From: Hoeflea_A sp965228785
GTDB lineage: Bacteria > Pseudomonadota > Alphaproteobacteria > Rhizobiales > Rhizobiaceae
Assembly: GCA_965228785.1 (NCBI GenBank)
Contig: CBDDIF010000002.1
Location: 1,488,001 to 1,552,000 of the forward strand
Direction of reading: 5' to 3'
DNA: 64,000 bases
This document shows, piece by piece, positions 36,677-43,179 of this stretch; the stretch's first letter is position 1, and each line of letters starts with the position of its first letter. The translations under genes and the position numbers were made by a program. The notes beneath the pieces are model-generated. The model had not been told where the DNA came from and did not search any database. It saw nothing but the letters and a program-made list of their open reading frames with translations.

Positions 36677-37255
36677 ATGCAAACGATCGTCTTGAGAAGG
36701 ATCGGCGACTGCGACGAGGACCAGCGGCAGCAGATCCGCCTGATCCGGAACCAGCCTTCAGTCAGACAGGCGATGTACACCGATCACGAGATCAGCGTCG
36801 AGGAACACCAGTCCTGGTTGGAGCGTGTCAGCAACGACCCGAGGCAGATCGTCTTCGTCGTGCTGAACGAAGGCCAGGTGGTTGGCTGCGTCAGCATCAA
36901 CGATCTGGACCGGCGTCACAGCAAGTCGGACTGGGCCTTCTACCTGGACGAAAGCCAGCGGGGTGGGTTGGGCGCCGCTTTGGAGTTTGAACTGATCAAT
37001 TACGCCTTTGGCGATCTTGGCCTGGAGAAGCTGAATTGCGAGGTCATCGAGACCAATCCCGCCGTGGTCAAAATGCACAAGCGGTTCGGCTTTGAGGAGG
37101 AAGGATTTCGCCGCTCCAACATCGAGAAGGATGGTAAAAGGATCGGCGTATATTTTCTCGGCCTCGTGAAGGCCGACTGGCTGGCTTCACGCGAAGCAAT
37201 CGAAGCCGGATGCAAAGCGATACTCGACCGGTTTGCCATCAGGATCGAGGCGTGA
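36677..37255 (+). CDS. pseH: GNAT acetyltransferase, PseH-like
   Basis: 192 residues of the RimJ/RimL GNAT type. Position in the pse operon and the PseH-like RNQPSVRQAMYTDHEISVEEHQSWL start indicate the UDP-4-amino-altrosamine N4-acetyltransferase step using acetyl-CoA. The acetyl-CoA region is DESQRGGLGAALEFELINYAF and the C-terminal half has NPAVVKMHKRFGFEEEGF. It begins 3 bases after pseI and overlaps the next gene. Confidence 0.85.
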   Translation: MQTIVLRRIGDCDEDQRQQIRLIRNQPSVRQAMYTDHEISVEEHQSWLERVSNDPRQIVFVVLNEGQVVGCVSINDLDRRHSKSDWAFYLDESQRGGLGAALEFELINYAFGDLGLEKLNCEVIETNPAVVKMHKRFGFEEEGFRRSNIEKDGKRIGVYFLGLVKADWLASREAIEAGCKAILDRFAIRIEA

Positions 37256-37692
37256 CGACAAACATGATCCATCTTGAAGAGATCATACCGAGCGACGAGC
37301 AGGTCCAAACCCTTTATCGGCTTCTGGAAGCGCGGAAGCATCGCATCAGCCACACCACCCTGCCTTCCTACGAGGAGCATGAGGCCTTTGTGCGGGACCA
37401 TCCGTATCGCGTCTGGCTGCTTGTGCGCAACGCCGACAGCTACATCGGCTCGGTCTACGTTCACACTGATAACACCGTCGGCATCAATCTATTGGACGAG
37501 CGTGTGGCGGACTGTTTCGACGTAGTTCTCGACCAGGTGCTTGAGGTTTATGATCCGTTGCCTGCGGTCAAGTCGGTGAGACACGGATCCTTTGCCATCA
37601 ATGTCGCGCCCGCCAACCGCGCCCTGATCTCTGCTCTTGAAACGCGGGGATACCCGGTCGCCCAGGTGACCTATCTCGTCGCCCGACGGTAG
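37252..37692 (+). CDS. small GNAT-like protein of the pse operon
   Basis: 146 residues from GTG 37252 (overlapping the pseH stop, GTGA) or 142 from ATG 37264, which is better spaced (13 bases) from GAGG 37247-37250 than GTG but still long. The C-terminal NVAPANRALISALETRGYPVAQVTYLV resembles the last GNAT strand-helix-strand, and LLVRNADSYIGSVYVH an inner GNAT beta pair. The acetyl-CoA loop is poorly conserved. It stands where a pathway gene would be expected; function unknown. Confidence 0.65.
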   Translation: MTTNMIHLEEIIPSDEQVQTLYRLLEARKHRISHTTLPSYEEHEAFVRDHPYRVWLLVRNADSYIGSVYVHTDNTVGINLLDERVADCFDVVLDQVLEVYDPLPAVKSVRHGSFAINVAPANRALISALETRGYPVAQVTYLVARR

Positions 37693-37801
37693 GTTTCCAT
37701 AGGCGCCCTGTCTGCCCAAGCCACGCGCAAGTTTGATCCGGTACCTCTGGAGGTGGTCTGAAGGGACGCCTTGAAGGCGATCCGACCGGATTGGCGAGCA
37801 G

Positions 37802-39730
37802 ATGACGATACATGCCCAGAAGCCGGCCGCGGCAAAAGCGCCCCCGGCGAAGCTCCTGAAGAAAATCCACTCCCTGCAGAAGCGTGGCAAATTCCGCGAA
37901 AGCAGACCGCTATGCGACCGGCTCGCCGGACAGGGTTTTCTGAGCCCCGACTTGCTGCACTTTCATGGCCTGGCCCTGCGGGCCGACAACGACCTGGAAG
38001 GCGCGCTCGTCAAGATTTTCGCTGCAACAGAGATGAAACCGAACGACGCGCTGATGCTGAATTCGCTGGGCGTCGTTCTCCTGCAGATGAACGAGATCGA
38101 ACCCGCGATCGAGCAGTTCAAACGGGCCACCAACGCCGACCAGAAACTCTACGAGGCCTGGAAGAATCTGGGCGTGGCGCTCAAAAAAGCAGAGCGCTAT
38201 CCGGCAGCCCAGATGGCGTTCACCTGTGCCCATCACCTTGATCGCACCCAGCCGGAACCGGTGCTCAACATCGTTCACATGCTCATCGACAATCGGCACT
38301 ACAAGAAAGCCGAGGAGTTGATGGACAAGCTGCTTGATGCGAGCAGCCAGGTGAGCCCAAGCTTCCTGCTTCAGCGGCTGCACATCGCTGCCCGCCTTGA
38401 GGATTTCGACTACATCACCGAGAATCGAGACCGGATCGACCGGGCGGGTCTCACCATCGATGAACAGGCCGAGCTCGACAACATCTGGTCCTTCTACCTG
38501 CAGATCCACGGCCGCTACGACGAAGCGATCGCGGTGCTGGAAGACTGGGTCGACAGGGAGTCGGTCCACCAGGAACATTGCGTCACGCAGCTCGGGCTGT
38601 GCTACGCGGAAGCCGGCCGGATCGACGCGGGTATTGCCTACCACAAGGACCTGTTGGCCAAGAACCCCGATCACGTTGTCGGACGCTACAATCTCAGCAT
38701 GCTGCAGATGAAGAGCGGCGATGTCGCTGAAGGCTTCGCAAACTACGAGGCGCGCTGGAAGCGGCGCGAGTTTCCTTCAAAACGCCGGGTGTTTGATGCT
38801 CCACGCTGGGAAGGCCAGCCACTCGAGGGCAAAAAGCTGCTCGTCTGGCGCGAACAGGGGATCGGTGACGAAGTGCGGTTCGCATCCCTGTTGCCGGATC
38901 TTGAGACGTCCGGCGCTTCGGTGTCGTTCGAATGTACGCCCAAACTCGCACCGCTTTGGGAACGGTCCTTTCCCTGGGCAGCCATTGGGCACGAAGGCGA
39001 GACCGACTGCCGCGGTGAAGCAGAATACCGGGATTTCGATTATCAAATTCCGGCCGGTTCGCTGGCTACATTCCTGCGACCCTGCGTCGACGCGTTCAGC
39101 GAAAAACAGTCGGCCTGGATCCGACGCTATGGTGATGTGGAGCAGAATGTCCGCGAGCAATTGGCGATCGGGCGCGACGAAACGCTCATCGGCGTGTGCT
39201 GGCGCTCCTCCTTCCGGGCCACCTCGCGAGAGCGCTATTTCCTCGGATGCGATCAGTTGGAACCGCTGAAGACGCTGCCGAACACCCGCTGGCTCAACGT
39301 GCAATACGATTGCAGCGACGAGGAAATCGAAACCGTCCGCAATCTCGGCCTTCCGCTGCATCACTTCACCGACGTCGATCAGCGGGATGACCTGGTCAGC
39401 GCATGCGGCCTGATTGGCGCCTGCGACGTGGTGATTTCCGTGGGCGTTTCGGTCGCCGACCTGGCGGCCGGTCTCGGCGTTCCCGTCGTTCAGTTCGGTC
39501 GCGAACAGTCCGAGATCTTCCTGGGCACAGATCATGTGCCGTGGTTCCCGACCTGCCTGTCCGTGCGGATGAAACCCTATGGCGGCGACGAGGCTATCGC
39601 GGATGTCATCGACCGGTGGCCGTCGATCCTTGAATGGGCAAAGGGTGTGACGACGGCAAACAGGCAACCGTTGTCCGCAACGACCCCGCCCGCGAGCCTC
39701 AATCTTGAATACGAAGTCCTAAGGACATAG
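37802..39730 (+). CDS. TPR protein with C-terminal glycosyltransferase-like (GT-B) domain
   Basis: 642 residues without a signal peptide. About residues 10-290 are tetratricopeptide repeats (for example LMLNSLGVVLLQMNEIEPAIEQFKRA and AWKNLGVALKKAERYPAAQMAF). The C-terminal 300 residues resemble GT9/GT41-like domains: LLVWREQGIGDEVRFASLLPDL, and CDVVISVGVSVADLAAGLGVPVVQFG followed by WFPTCLSVRMKP. This architecture occurs next to nonulosonic acid operons and is a good candidate for the transferase that puts pseudaminic acid on a protein such as flagellin (inference). 109 bases separate it from the previous gene. Confidence 0.8.
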   Translation: MTIHAQKPAAAKAPPAKLLKKIHSLQKRGKFRESRPLCDRLAGQGFLSPDLLHFHGLALRADNDLEGALVKIFAATEMKPNDALMLNSLGVVLLQMNEIEPAIEQFKRATNADQKLYEAWKNLGVALKKAERYPAAQMAFTCAHHLDRTQPEPVLNIVHMLIDNRHYKKAEELMDKLLDASSQVSPSFLLQRLHIAARLEDFDYITENRDRIDRAGLTIDEQAELDNIWSFYLQIHGRYDEAIAVLEDWVDRESVHQEHCVTQLGLCYAEAGRIDAGIAYHKDLLAKNPDHVVGRYNLSMLQMKSGDVAEGFANYEARWKRREFPSKRRVFDAPRWEGQPLEGKKLLVWREQGIGDEVRFASLLPDLETSGASVSFECTPKLAPLWERSFPWAAIGHEGETDCRGEAEYRDFDYQIPAGSLATFLRPCVDAFSEKQSAWIRRYGDVEQNVREQLAIGRDETLIGVCWRSSFRATSRERYFLGCDQLEPLKTLPNTRWLNVQYDCSDEEIETVRNLGLPLHHFTDVDQRDDLVSACGLIGACDVVISVGVSVADLAAGLGVPVVQFGREQSEIFLGTDHVPWFPTCLSVRMKPYGGDEAIADVIDRWPSILEWAKGVTTANRQPLSATTPPASLNLEYEVLRT

Positions 39731-39732
39731 GG

Positions 39733-39782
39733 CGCAACGGCGCTTGACGGCGAGCCAACCTGCGTTTTTGCAGACCGTTGCG
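39733..39782. terminator. candidate terminator between convergent genes
   Basis: CGCAACGG (39733-39740) pairs with CCGTTGCG (39775-39782), and the loop holds a smaller hairpin CTGC-GTTTTT-GCAG. It lies between the stops of the TPR gene and the subtilase gene, followed on plus by CCCTTTCT. Candidate only; the T-tract is short. Confidence 0.4.
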
Positions 39783-39801
39783 GCCCTTTCTGTAGACTTT
39801 C

Positions 39802-40998
39802 TTACGGTGCCTGGACGATGCCTTCTCCGACATCTTCACGTTCGGCAGAGGCTACCAGTGCGCTACGGTCTGCGGTCGCCAGCAACTGGCCGGAAAGCAC
39901 ATCGCTGCGGATCCCTCCGCTTTCATCAAGCTGCTTCTGAGCCCAAAGGGCCGCAACACCGGCGACGTGCGGTGTGGCCATGCTGGTGCCACTCATACCG
40001 GTCAGGCCACCGCCGACCGCAGCGGAGATAACGTTGACGCCAGGGCCCGAAAGGTTGCATTGCGTGTTGGAAAAACGAGCCACGTCATGGCCGCTTGATC
40101 CGCCCTCTGACAGCGCGCCGACAGACAAGATTCCGGTTCCGGCAGCAGGCGGGCTCACCGCAATTTCGAATTGCGGTCGTTCTGACTCATTGCCCGAGGC
40201 TGCAACGATCAGAGTGGCTTCCTGAATGGCATTCTGGCTTACGAGCAGATCCGCCAGGCGCGAGAACAGGTTGACATTCGCACGGTATTGCTCGAGCGCG
40301 ATCGAAGTCGCCGGTTCTACTTGAAAGCCCGCGTCAACCAACTGTTTGACAAATCCGGGAAAATCGATCCCAAGGGACATCGAAACCACATTGGCGCCTT
40401 CGCGAACCGACCACTGAATGGCCTCGACCAGTTTGGCCGACGATCCACCTCCCTGCCCCAATACTTTCCCTATGATAGCGTCGGTAACGCCGGTCGCCAC
40501 GCCGATGCGCAATCCATTGACATCGCGACCAAAAATCGTTCCGGCGCAGTGAGTGCCGTGGCCATGCTGATCGTCATCGCCCTCGGCCGTGAAGTTCTTG
40601 CGGGTCAGATTGACACCGTTGAATGCTGGATGGTTCGGGTCAATTCCGGTATCGAGCACCGCGACCTTGATGCCCTCGCCATCAAACTGGGATTGAGGCG
40701 CTCCGACAGCTTGCACGCCCCAGGTCGCTCCTCCCGCCAGCGCGCTGGCGTCCGGTGGCGTCACATCCATTGGCTCAATCAATTGCAGCGGCATCGGTGC
40801 CGCTATTGCCTTTGTGCGGGGATCGCGGCGCAGATCGTCTCGTTCTGCCTTCGAAAGCGGCGCCACGGAAATGTCCAGCGTTTCCATGTTGGAGCTTGTG
40901 CTCGCACCAAGCGCCTCTGCCCCGGGCATGCCTAGATTGCCGGCCTCCGGAACGAACAGTCTTTCGGATCTCAATACGATAAAGTCCTGCTGCGTCAT
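39802..40998 (-). CDS. subtilisin-like serine protease (S8), no signal peptide
   Basis: About 398 residues. The catalytic triad is visible: Asp in VAVLDTGIDPNHPAF, His in HGHGTHCAGTI and Ser in GMSGTSMATPHVAG, with the oxyanion Asn in VAASGNESE. ATG 40998 has GGAGAG five bases upstream; in-frame ATGs at 41010 and 41052 are weaker. There is no export signal, and the first 80 residues look like a prodomain-like segment, so an intracellular or chaperone-like role is possible. Its promoter lies back to back with the Y-RNA array; a functional link is not shown. Confidence 0.9.
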   Translation of the reverse strand: MTQQDFIVLRSERLFVPEAGNLGMPGAEALGASTSSNMETLDISVAPLSKAERDDLRRDPRTKAIAAPMPLQLIEPMDVTPPDASALAGGATWGVQAVGAPQSQFDGEGIKVAVLDTGIDPNHPAFNGVNLTRKNFTAEGDDDQHGHGTHCAGTIFGRDVNGLRIGVATGVTDAIIGKVLGQGGGSSAKLVEAIQWSVREGANVVSMSLGIDFPGFVKQLVDAGFQVEPATSIALEQYRANVNLFSRLADLLVSQNAIQEATLIVAASGNESERPQFEIAVSPPAAGTGILSVGALSEGGSSGHDVARFSNTQCNLSGPGVNVISAAVGGGLTGMSGTSMATPHVAGVAALWAQKQLDESGGIRSDVLSGQLLATADRSALVASAEREDVGEGIVQAP

Positions 40999-41160
40999 TT
41001 GGCTCTCCATCTCTGTATATTCGACTGAAGTTGCAGTGTTGGCCGGCCCCATCGGCCGCGGCCCCGTCTTGGGTGCCGCATTTTCGAACGATAGCGCGCA
41101 ACGCTGTCGGACTATGTGAGTTTAGCCACATCAAAAGAAAAATGGTCACAGGCGACAAAT

Positions 41161-41190
41161 CGGTTGCTGTTTGCAACCGGAGCGTATAAA
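41161..41190 (+). promoter_or_regulatory. promoter with palindromic operator, first Y-RNA cassette
   Basis: A perfect dyad CGGTTGC-N5-GCAACCG spans 41161-41179, and TATAAA follows at 41185-41190. The first RNA unit begins eleven bases after this -10-like box. The same inner half-sites GTTGC-N5-GCAAC recur before the second cassette at 41464-41486. Confidence 0.65.
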
Positions 41191-41200
41191 CACCGCGCCT

Positions 41201-41258
41201 CCATTCGTGGCGAGGCGAAAGCTCCGGTTGAAACCGCTGTCAGCTTGTTCCCGAGTGG
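41201..41258 (+). ncRNA. Y-RNA-like unit 1 (short form)
   Basis: Ends pair as CCATTCG (41201-41207) with CGAGTGG (41252-41258). Inside are the array's conserved strands TGGCG (5' side) and TTGTTCC (3' side), then a small stem AAGCT/AGCTT topped by GGT-TGAA-ACC. There is no tRNA-like part. It begins about where transcription from the 41185 box would start and is 7 bases from unit 2, so probably cotranscribed. Transcription is not proven. Confidence 0.6.
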
Positions 41259-41265
41259 CCCACAG

Positions 41266-41401
41266 CCGCAGGCGTGGCGTAGAACACGGTTACTTCGACT
41301 GTGAATCGAGAGGTTGTCGGTTCGAGCCCGACCCGGCCTGCCATGGGCCGGTAGCTCAATTGGATAGAGCGCTTTACCGGTTCGCCTGTTCCCGCCTGCG
41401 G
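41266..41401 (+). ncRNA. Y-RNA-like unit 2 with permuted tRNA mimic
   Basis: Stem I is CCGCAGGCG (41266-41274) with CGCCTGCGG (41393-41401). The inner loop is TGGCGTA opposite GCCTGTTCC. Stem II is GAAC-A-CGG with CCGGTTC. The distal part is a tRNA mimic in permuted order: T-arm GTCGG-TTCGAGC-CCGAC (41316-41332), acceptor stem CCGGCC/GGCCGG closed by a 7-base loop (41333-41351), linker TA, D-arm GCTC-N9-GAGC with the conserved GG at 41362-41363. This matches the known class of bacterial YrlA RNAs whose effector module mimics tRNA and which bind Ro; the Ro-family gene is 480 bases downstream. Confidence 0.82.
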
Positions 41402-41463
41402 TGAGCCAACTCCATTCGTTCTGAGTTTGCTTCAGCCAGTCGAGCGGAATCTTTTTTCATTTT

Positions 41464-41497
41464 CTATGTTGCAATTTGCAACATAGGCAGATACATA
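41464..41497 (+). promoter_or_regulatory. promoter with palindromic operator, second Y-RNA cassette
   Basis: A perfect 9-bp dyad CTATGTTGC-N5-GCAACATAG (41464-41486) contains TTGCAA at 41469-41474, which is 17 bases from TACATA at 41492-41497, the spacing of a sigma-70 promoter. A T-run (41452-41457, and TTTT just after) precedes it and may end the first transcript. RNA unit 3 begins nine bases after the -10-like box. The dyad thus covers the -35 element, as a repressor site would. Confidence 0.68.
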
Positions 41498-41505
41498 GCG
41501 CTCCG

Positions 41506-41576
41506 CCAATCGTGGTGAAGATGACGGTTACTTCATTCAGATTGAAACCAGACCGTCATCGCCTGTCCCCGAATGG
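41506..41576 (+). ncRNA. Y-RNA-like unit 3 (short form)
   Basis: Stem I is CCAATCG (41506-41512) with CGAATGG (41570-41576), one A-A mismatch. The inner loop is TGGTGAA opposite GCCTGTCCC. Stem II is a perfect nine-pair helix GATGACGGT/ACCGTCATC (41520-41528, 41552-41560). The top loop contains TACTTC, shared with units 2, 4 and 5. No T-arm or D-arm. It is five bases from unit 4. Confidence 0.65.
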
Positions 41577-41581
41577 TTCAA

Positions 41582-41720
41582 GACCGCAGGCGTGGCGCAG
41601 ATCGCAGATACTTCTTAATCTGTGGTCGCGGGTTCGAATCCCGCCGCTCCGAAAGGAGTGTAGCTCAGCCCGGTAGAGCAGCAGCACCCAAACTGTGGTC
41701 GCCTGTTCCCGCCTGCGGTC
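41582..41720 (+). ncRNA. Y-RNA-like unit 4 with permuted tRNA mimic
   Basis: Stem I is a perfect eleven-pair helix GACCGCAGGCG/CGCCTGCGGTC (41582-41592, 41710-41720). The inner loop is TGGCGCA opposite GCCTGTTCC. Stem II is GATCGCAG/CTGTGGTC. The tRNA mimic follows the same permuted order as unit 2: T-arm GCGGG-TTCGAAT-CCCGC (41628-41644), acceptor CGCTCC/GGAGTG closed by a GAAA tetraloop (41645-41660), linker TA, D-arm GCTC-N9-GAGC (41663-41679) with GG in the loop. A second copy of CTGTGGTC at 41620-41627 could compete for stem II, a possible alternative fold. Confidence 0.83.
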
Positions 41721-41739
41721 CTGCCTTTTGTCGCATCCG

Positions 41740-41848
41740 CCCGTCCGGCGAGCGCGTGGCGTAGAAAACGGATACTTCGGTCATCCTTTAGCGGACGGGG
41801 TTCAACTCCCCAAGCCGTTTTCGAATGTTCCCGCGTTCGCCCGACGGG
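41740..41848 (+). ncRNA. Y-RNA-like unit 5 (reduced) in the leader of the Ro gene
   Basis: Ends pair as CCCGT-cc-GGCGAGCGCG (41740-41756) with CGCGTTCGCC-cg-ACGGG (41832-41848). The inner loop is TGGCGTA opposite GAATGTTCC. Stem II is a perfect GAAAACGG/CCGTTTTC (41764-41771, 41815-41822). Above it are TACTTC and one T-arm-like hairpin GGGG-TTCAACT-CCCC whose loop fits the tRNA T-loop rule. It lacks the acceptor and D-arm seen in units 2 and 4. It ends 32 bases before the Ro start codon and could be either a separate RNA or part of the mRNA leader. Confidence 0.7.
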
Positions 41849-41880
41849 TCGGAAGCAATGAGTAACGATGGAGAAGAACG

Positions 41881-43179
41881 ATGCGCCTGAACATCGCGTC
41901 CCGCATTCCCGTCCGCCGCACCCATCAAGGTGCGCCGGCCAAGCACATCTCGCCGGAGGCGGCTCTTCGCCGCTCGGTTCTGTCGTGCCTGCTGTGGGAG
42001 AACGAGTTCTATGAGGACGGCCAGCACATCGCTGACCGTATCATCGAGCACGCCGCAGCGGTCGATCGCGAAACCGCATCGGCGCTGGCTGTGGAAGCAC
42101 GTACCGTTTTCGGACTGCGCCACGCGCCGCTGATGCTGCTTCTCGACCTGATCCGCCGCGGCGGACCGGGCGTTGCGGACACAATCGCCGAAACCATCCG
42201 ACGCGCCGACGAGATCACCGAACTGGTAGCGCTCTACTGGCGTGACGGCAAGCGGCCCTTGTCCAAGCAGATGAAGCTTGGATTGGCGAAGGCGTTCGGG
42301 AAGTTCTCCGAATACCAGCTGGCCAAGTACGACCGCGAAGGTCCGGTGCGGCTGCGCGACGTGATGTTCCTCACCCACGCAAAGCCGCGGGATGCGGAAC
42401 AGGCAGCACTGTTCATGCGGGTCGCGGACCGGTCGCTGAAGACTCCGGACACCTGGGAGGTCGCACTGTCGACCGGTCAGGACAAGAAGGCGTCATTCGA
42501 ACGGCTGCTTCGCGAGGGCAAGCTCGGATATCTCGCCCTGCTGCGCAACCTGCGCAACATGGCCGAGGCTGGCTGCGACCTGGAACTGGTCAAGGACGCC
42601 ATCGTTGCCCGCAAAGGCGCCGACCTGGTCTTTCCGTTCCGCTACGTCGCTGCGGCCCGTGCCTGCCCGCAGCTCGAACCGGTCATAGACCAGGCGCTGT
42701 GTGAGGCCATTGCGTCAGCTCCACGGCTGACCGGCCGCACCATCGTGCTGGTCGACGTGTCCGGATCGATGAACTGCCGGCTGTCGGGGCGTTCCGACCT
42801 GACGCGAATGGACGCCGCCGCTGCACTGGCTTCGATCCTGCACGGCGAGCTTCGCCTGTTCACCTTTTCCACAGATGTGGTGGAAGTTCCGCCGCGGCGC
42901 GGCATGGCAGGCGTCGATGCGGTGGTGCAATCGCAACCACACCTGGGTACGCGGCTCGGCGCCGCGGTCAAGAAGGTGAACCGCCTGCCGCATGATCGGT
43001 TGATCGTCATTACCGACGAGCAGTCTCATGATGCGGTGCCGGACCCGAAGGCCGGACGAGCCTACATGATCAACGTCGGCTCCTACCGGAACGGCGTTGG
43101 TTATGGCCGCTGGACCCACATCGATGGGTTCTCGGAAGCCGTCATCCGCTTCATCACCGAGGTCGAGAATGACCGGTGA
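41881..43179 (+). CDS. rsr: Ro60-like TROVE/vWA domain RNA-binding protein
   Basis: 432 residues, shorter than Ro60 or Deinococcus Rsr (about 530). The N-terminal 270 residues are helical HEAT-like TROVE repeats (LRRSVLSCLLWENEFYEDG, LRHAPLMLLLDLIRRGG, RLLREGKLGYLALLRNLRNM) that form the ring binding Y RNA and misfolded RNA ends. The C-terminal von Willebrand A domain has the metal-ion motif DVSGSM near 295 and IVITDEQSHD near 378. GGAGAAG at 41870 places ATG 41881. It follows five Y-RNA-like units and overlaps an HTH gene. Role by family: RNA quality control and stress survival, with Y RNA gating access and recruiting a nuclease. Confidence 0.9.
   Translation: MRLNIASRIPVRRTHQGAPAKHISPEAALRRSVLSCLLWENEFYEDGQHIADRIIEHAAAVDRETASALAVEARTVFGLRHAPLMLLLDLIRRGGPGVADTIAETIRRADEITELVALYWRDGKRPLSKQMKLGLAKAFGKFSEYQLAKYDREGPVRLRDVMFLTHAKPRDAEQAALFMRVADRSLKTPDTWEVALSTGQDKKASFERLLREGKLGYLALLRNLRNMAEAGCDLELVKDAIVARKGADLVFPFRYVAAARACPQLEPVIDQALCEAIASAPRLTGRTIVLVDVSGSMNCRLSGRSDLTRMDAAAALASILHGELRLFTFSTDVVEVPPRRGMAGVDAVVQSQPHLGTRLGAAVKKVNRLPHDRLIVITDEQSHDAVPDPKAGRAYMINVGSYRNGVGYGRWTHIDGFSEAVIRFITEVENDR

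Noticed and set aside
37802..39730. The TPR protein as the missing PseG
   Set aside because: The C-terminal half is GT-B-like, and PseG also has a related fold, but I see no PseG-specific N-terminal region, and the TPR half points to a transferase.
41161..41180. Sigma-54 promoter before the first Y-RNA unit, as in RtcR-controlled loci
   Set aside because: A GG...GC pair exists but with nine instead of ten bases between, and the second cassette has no GG at the corresponding place. The palindrome with a TATA-like box explains both sites better.
41266..41848. Ordinary tRNA genes in the Y-RNA array
   Set aside because: T-arms and D-arms are clear, but the T-arm comes before the D-arm and the acceptor strands are joined by a loop. 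No segment gives a standard 5' to 3' cloverleaf with an anticodon loop and CCA end.
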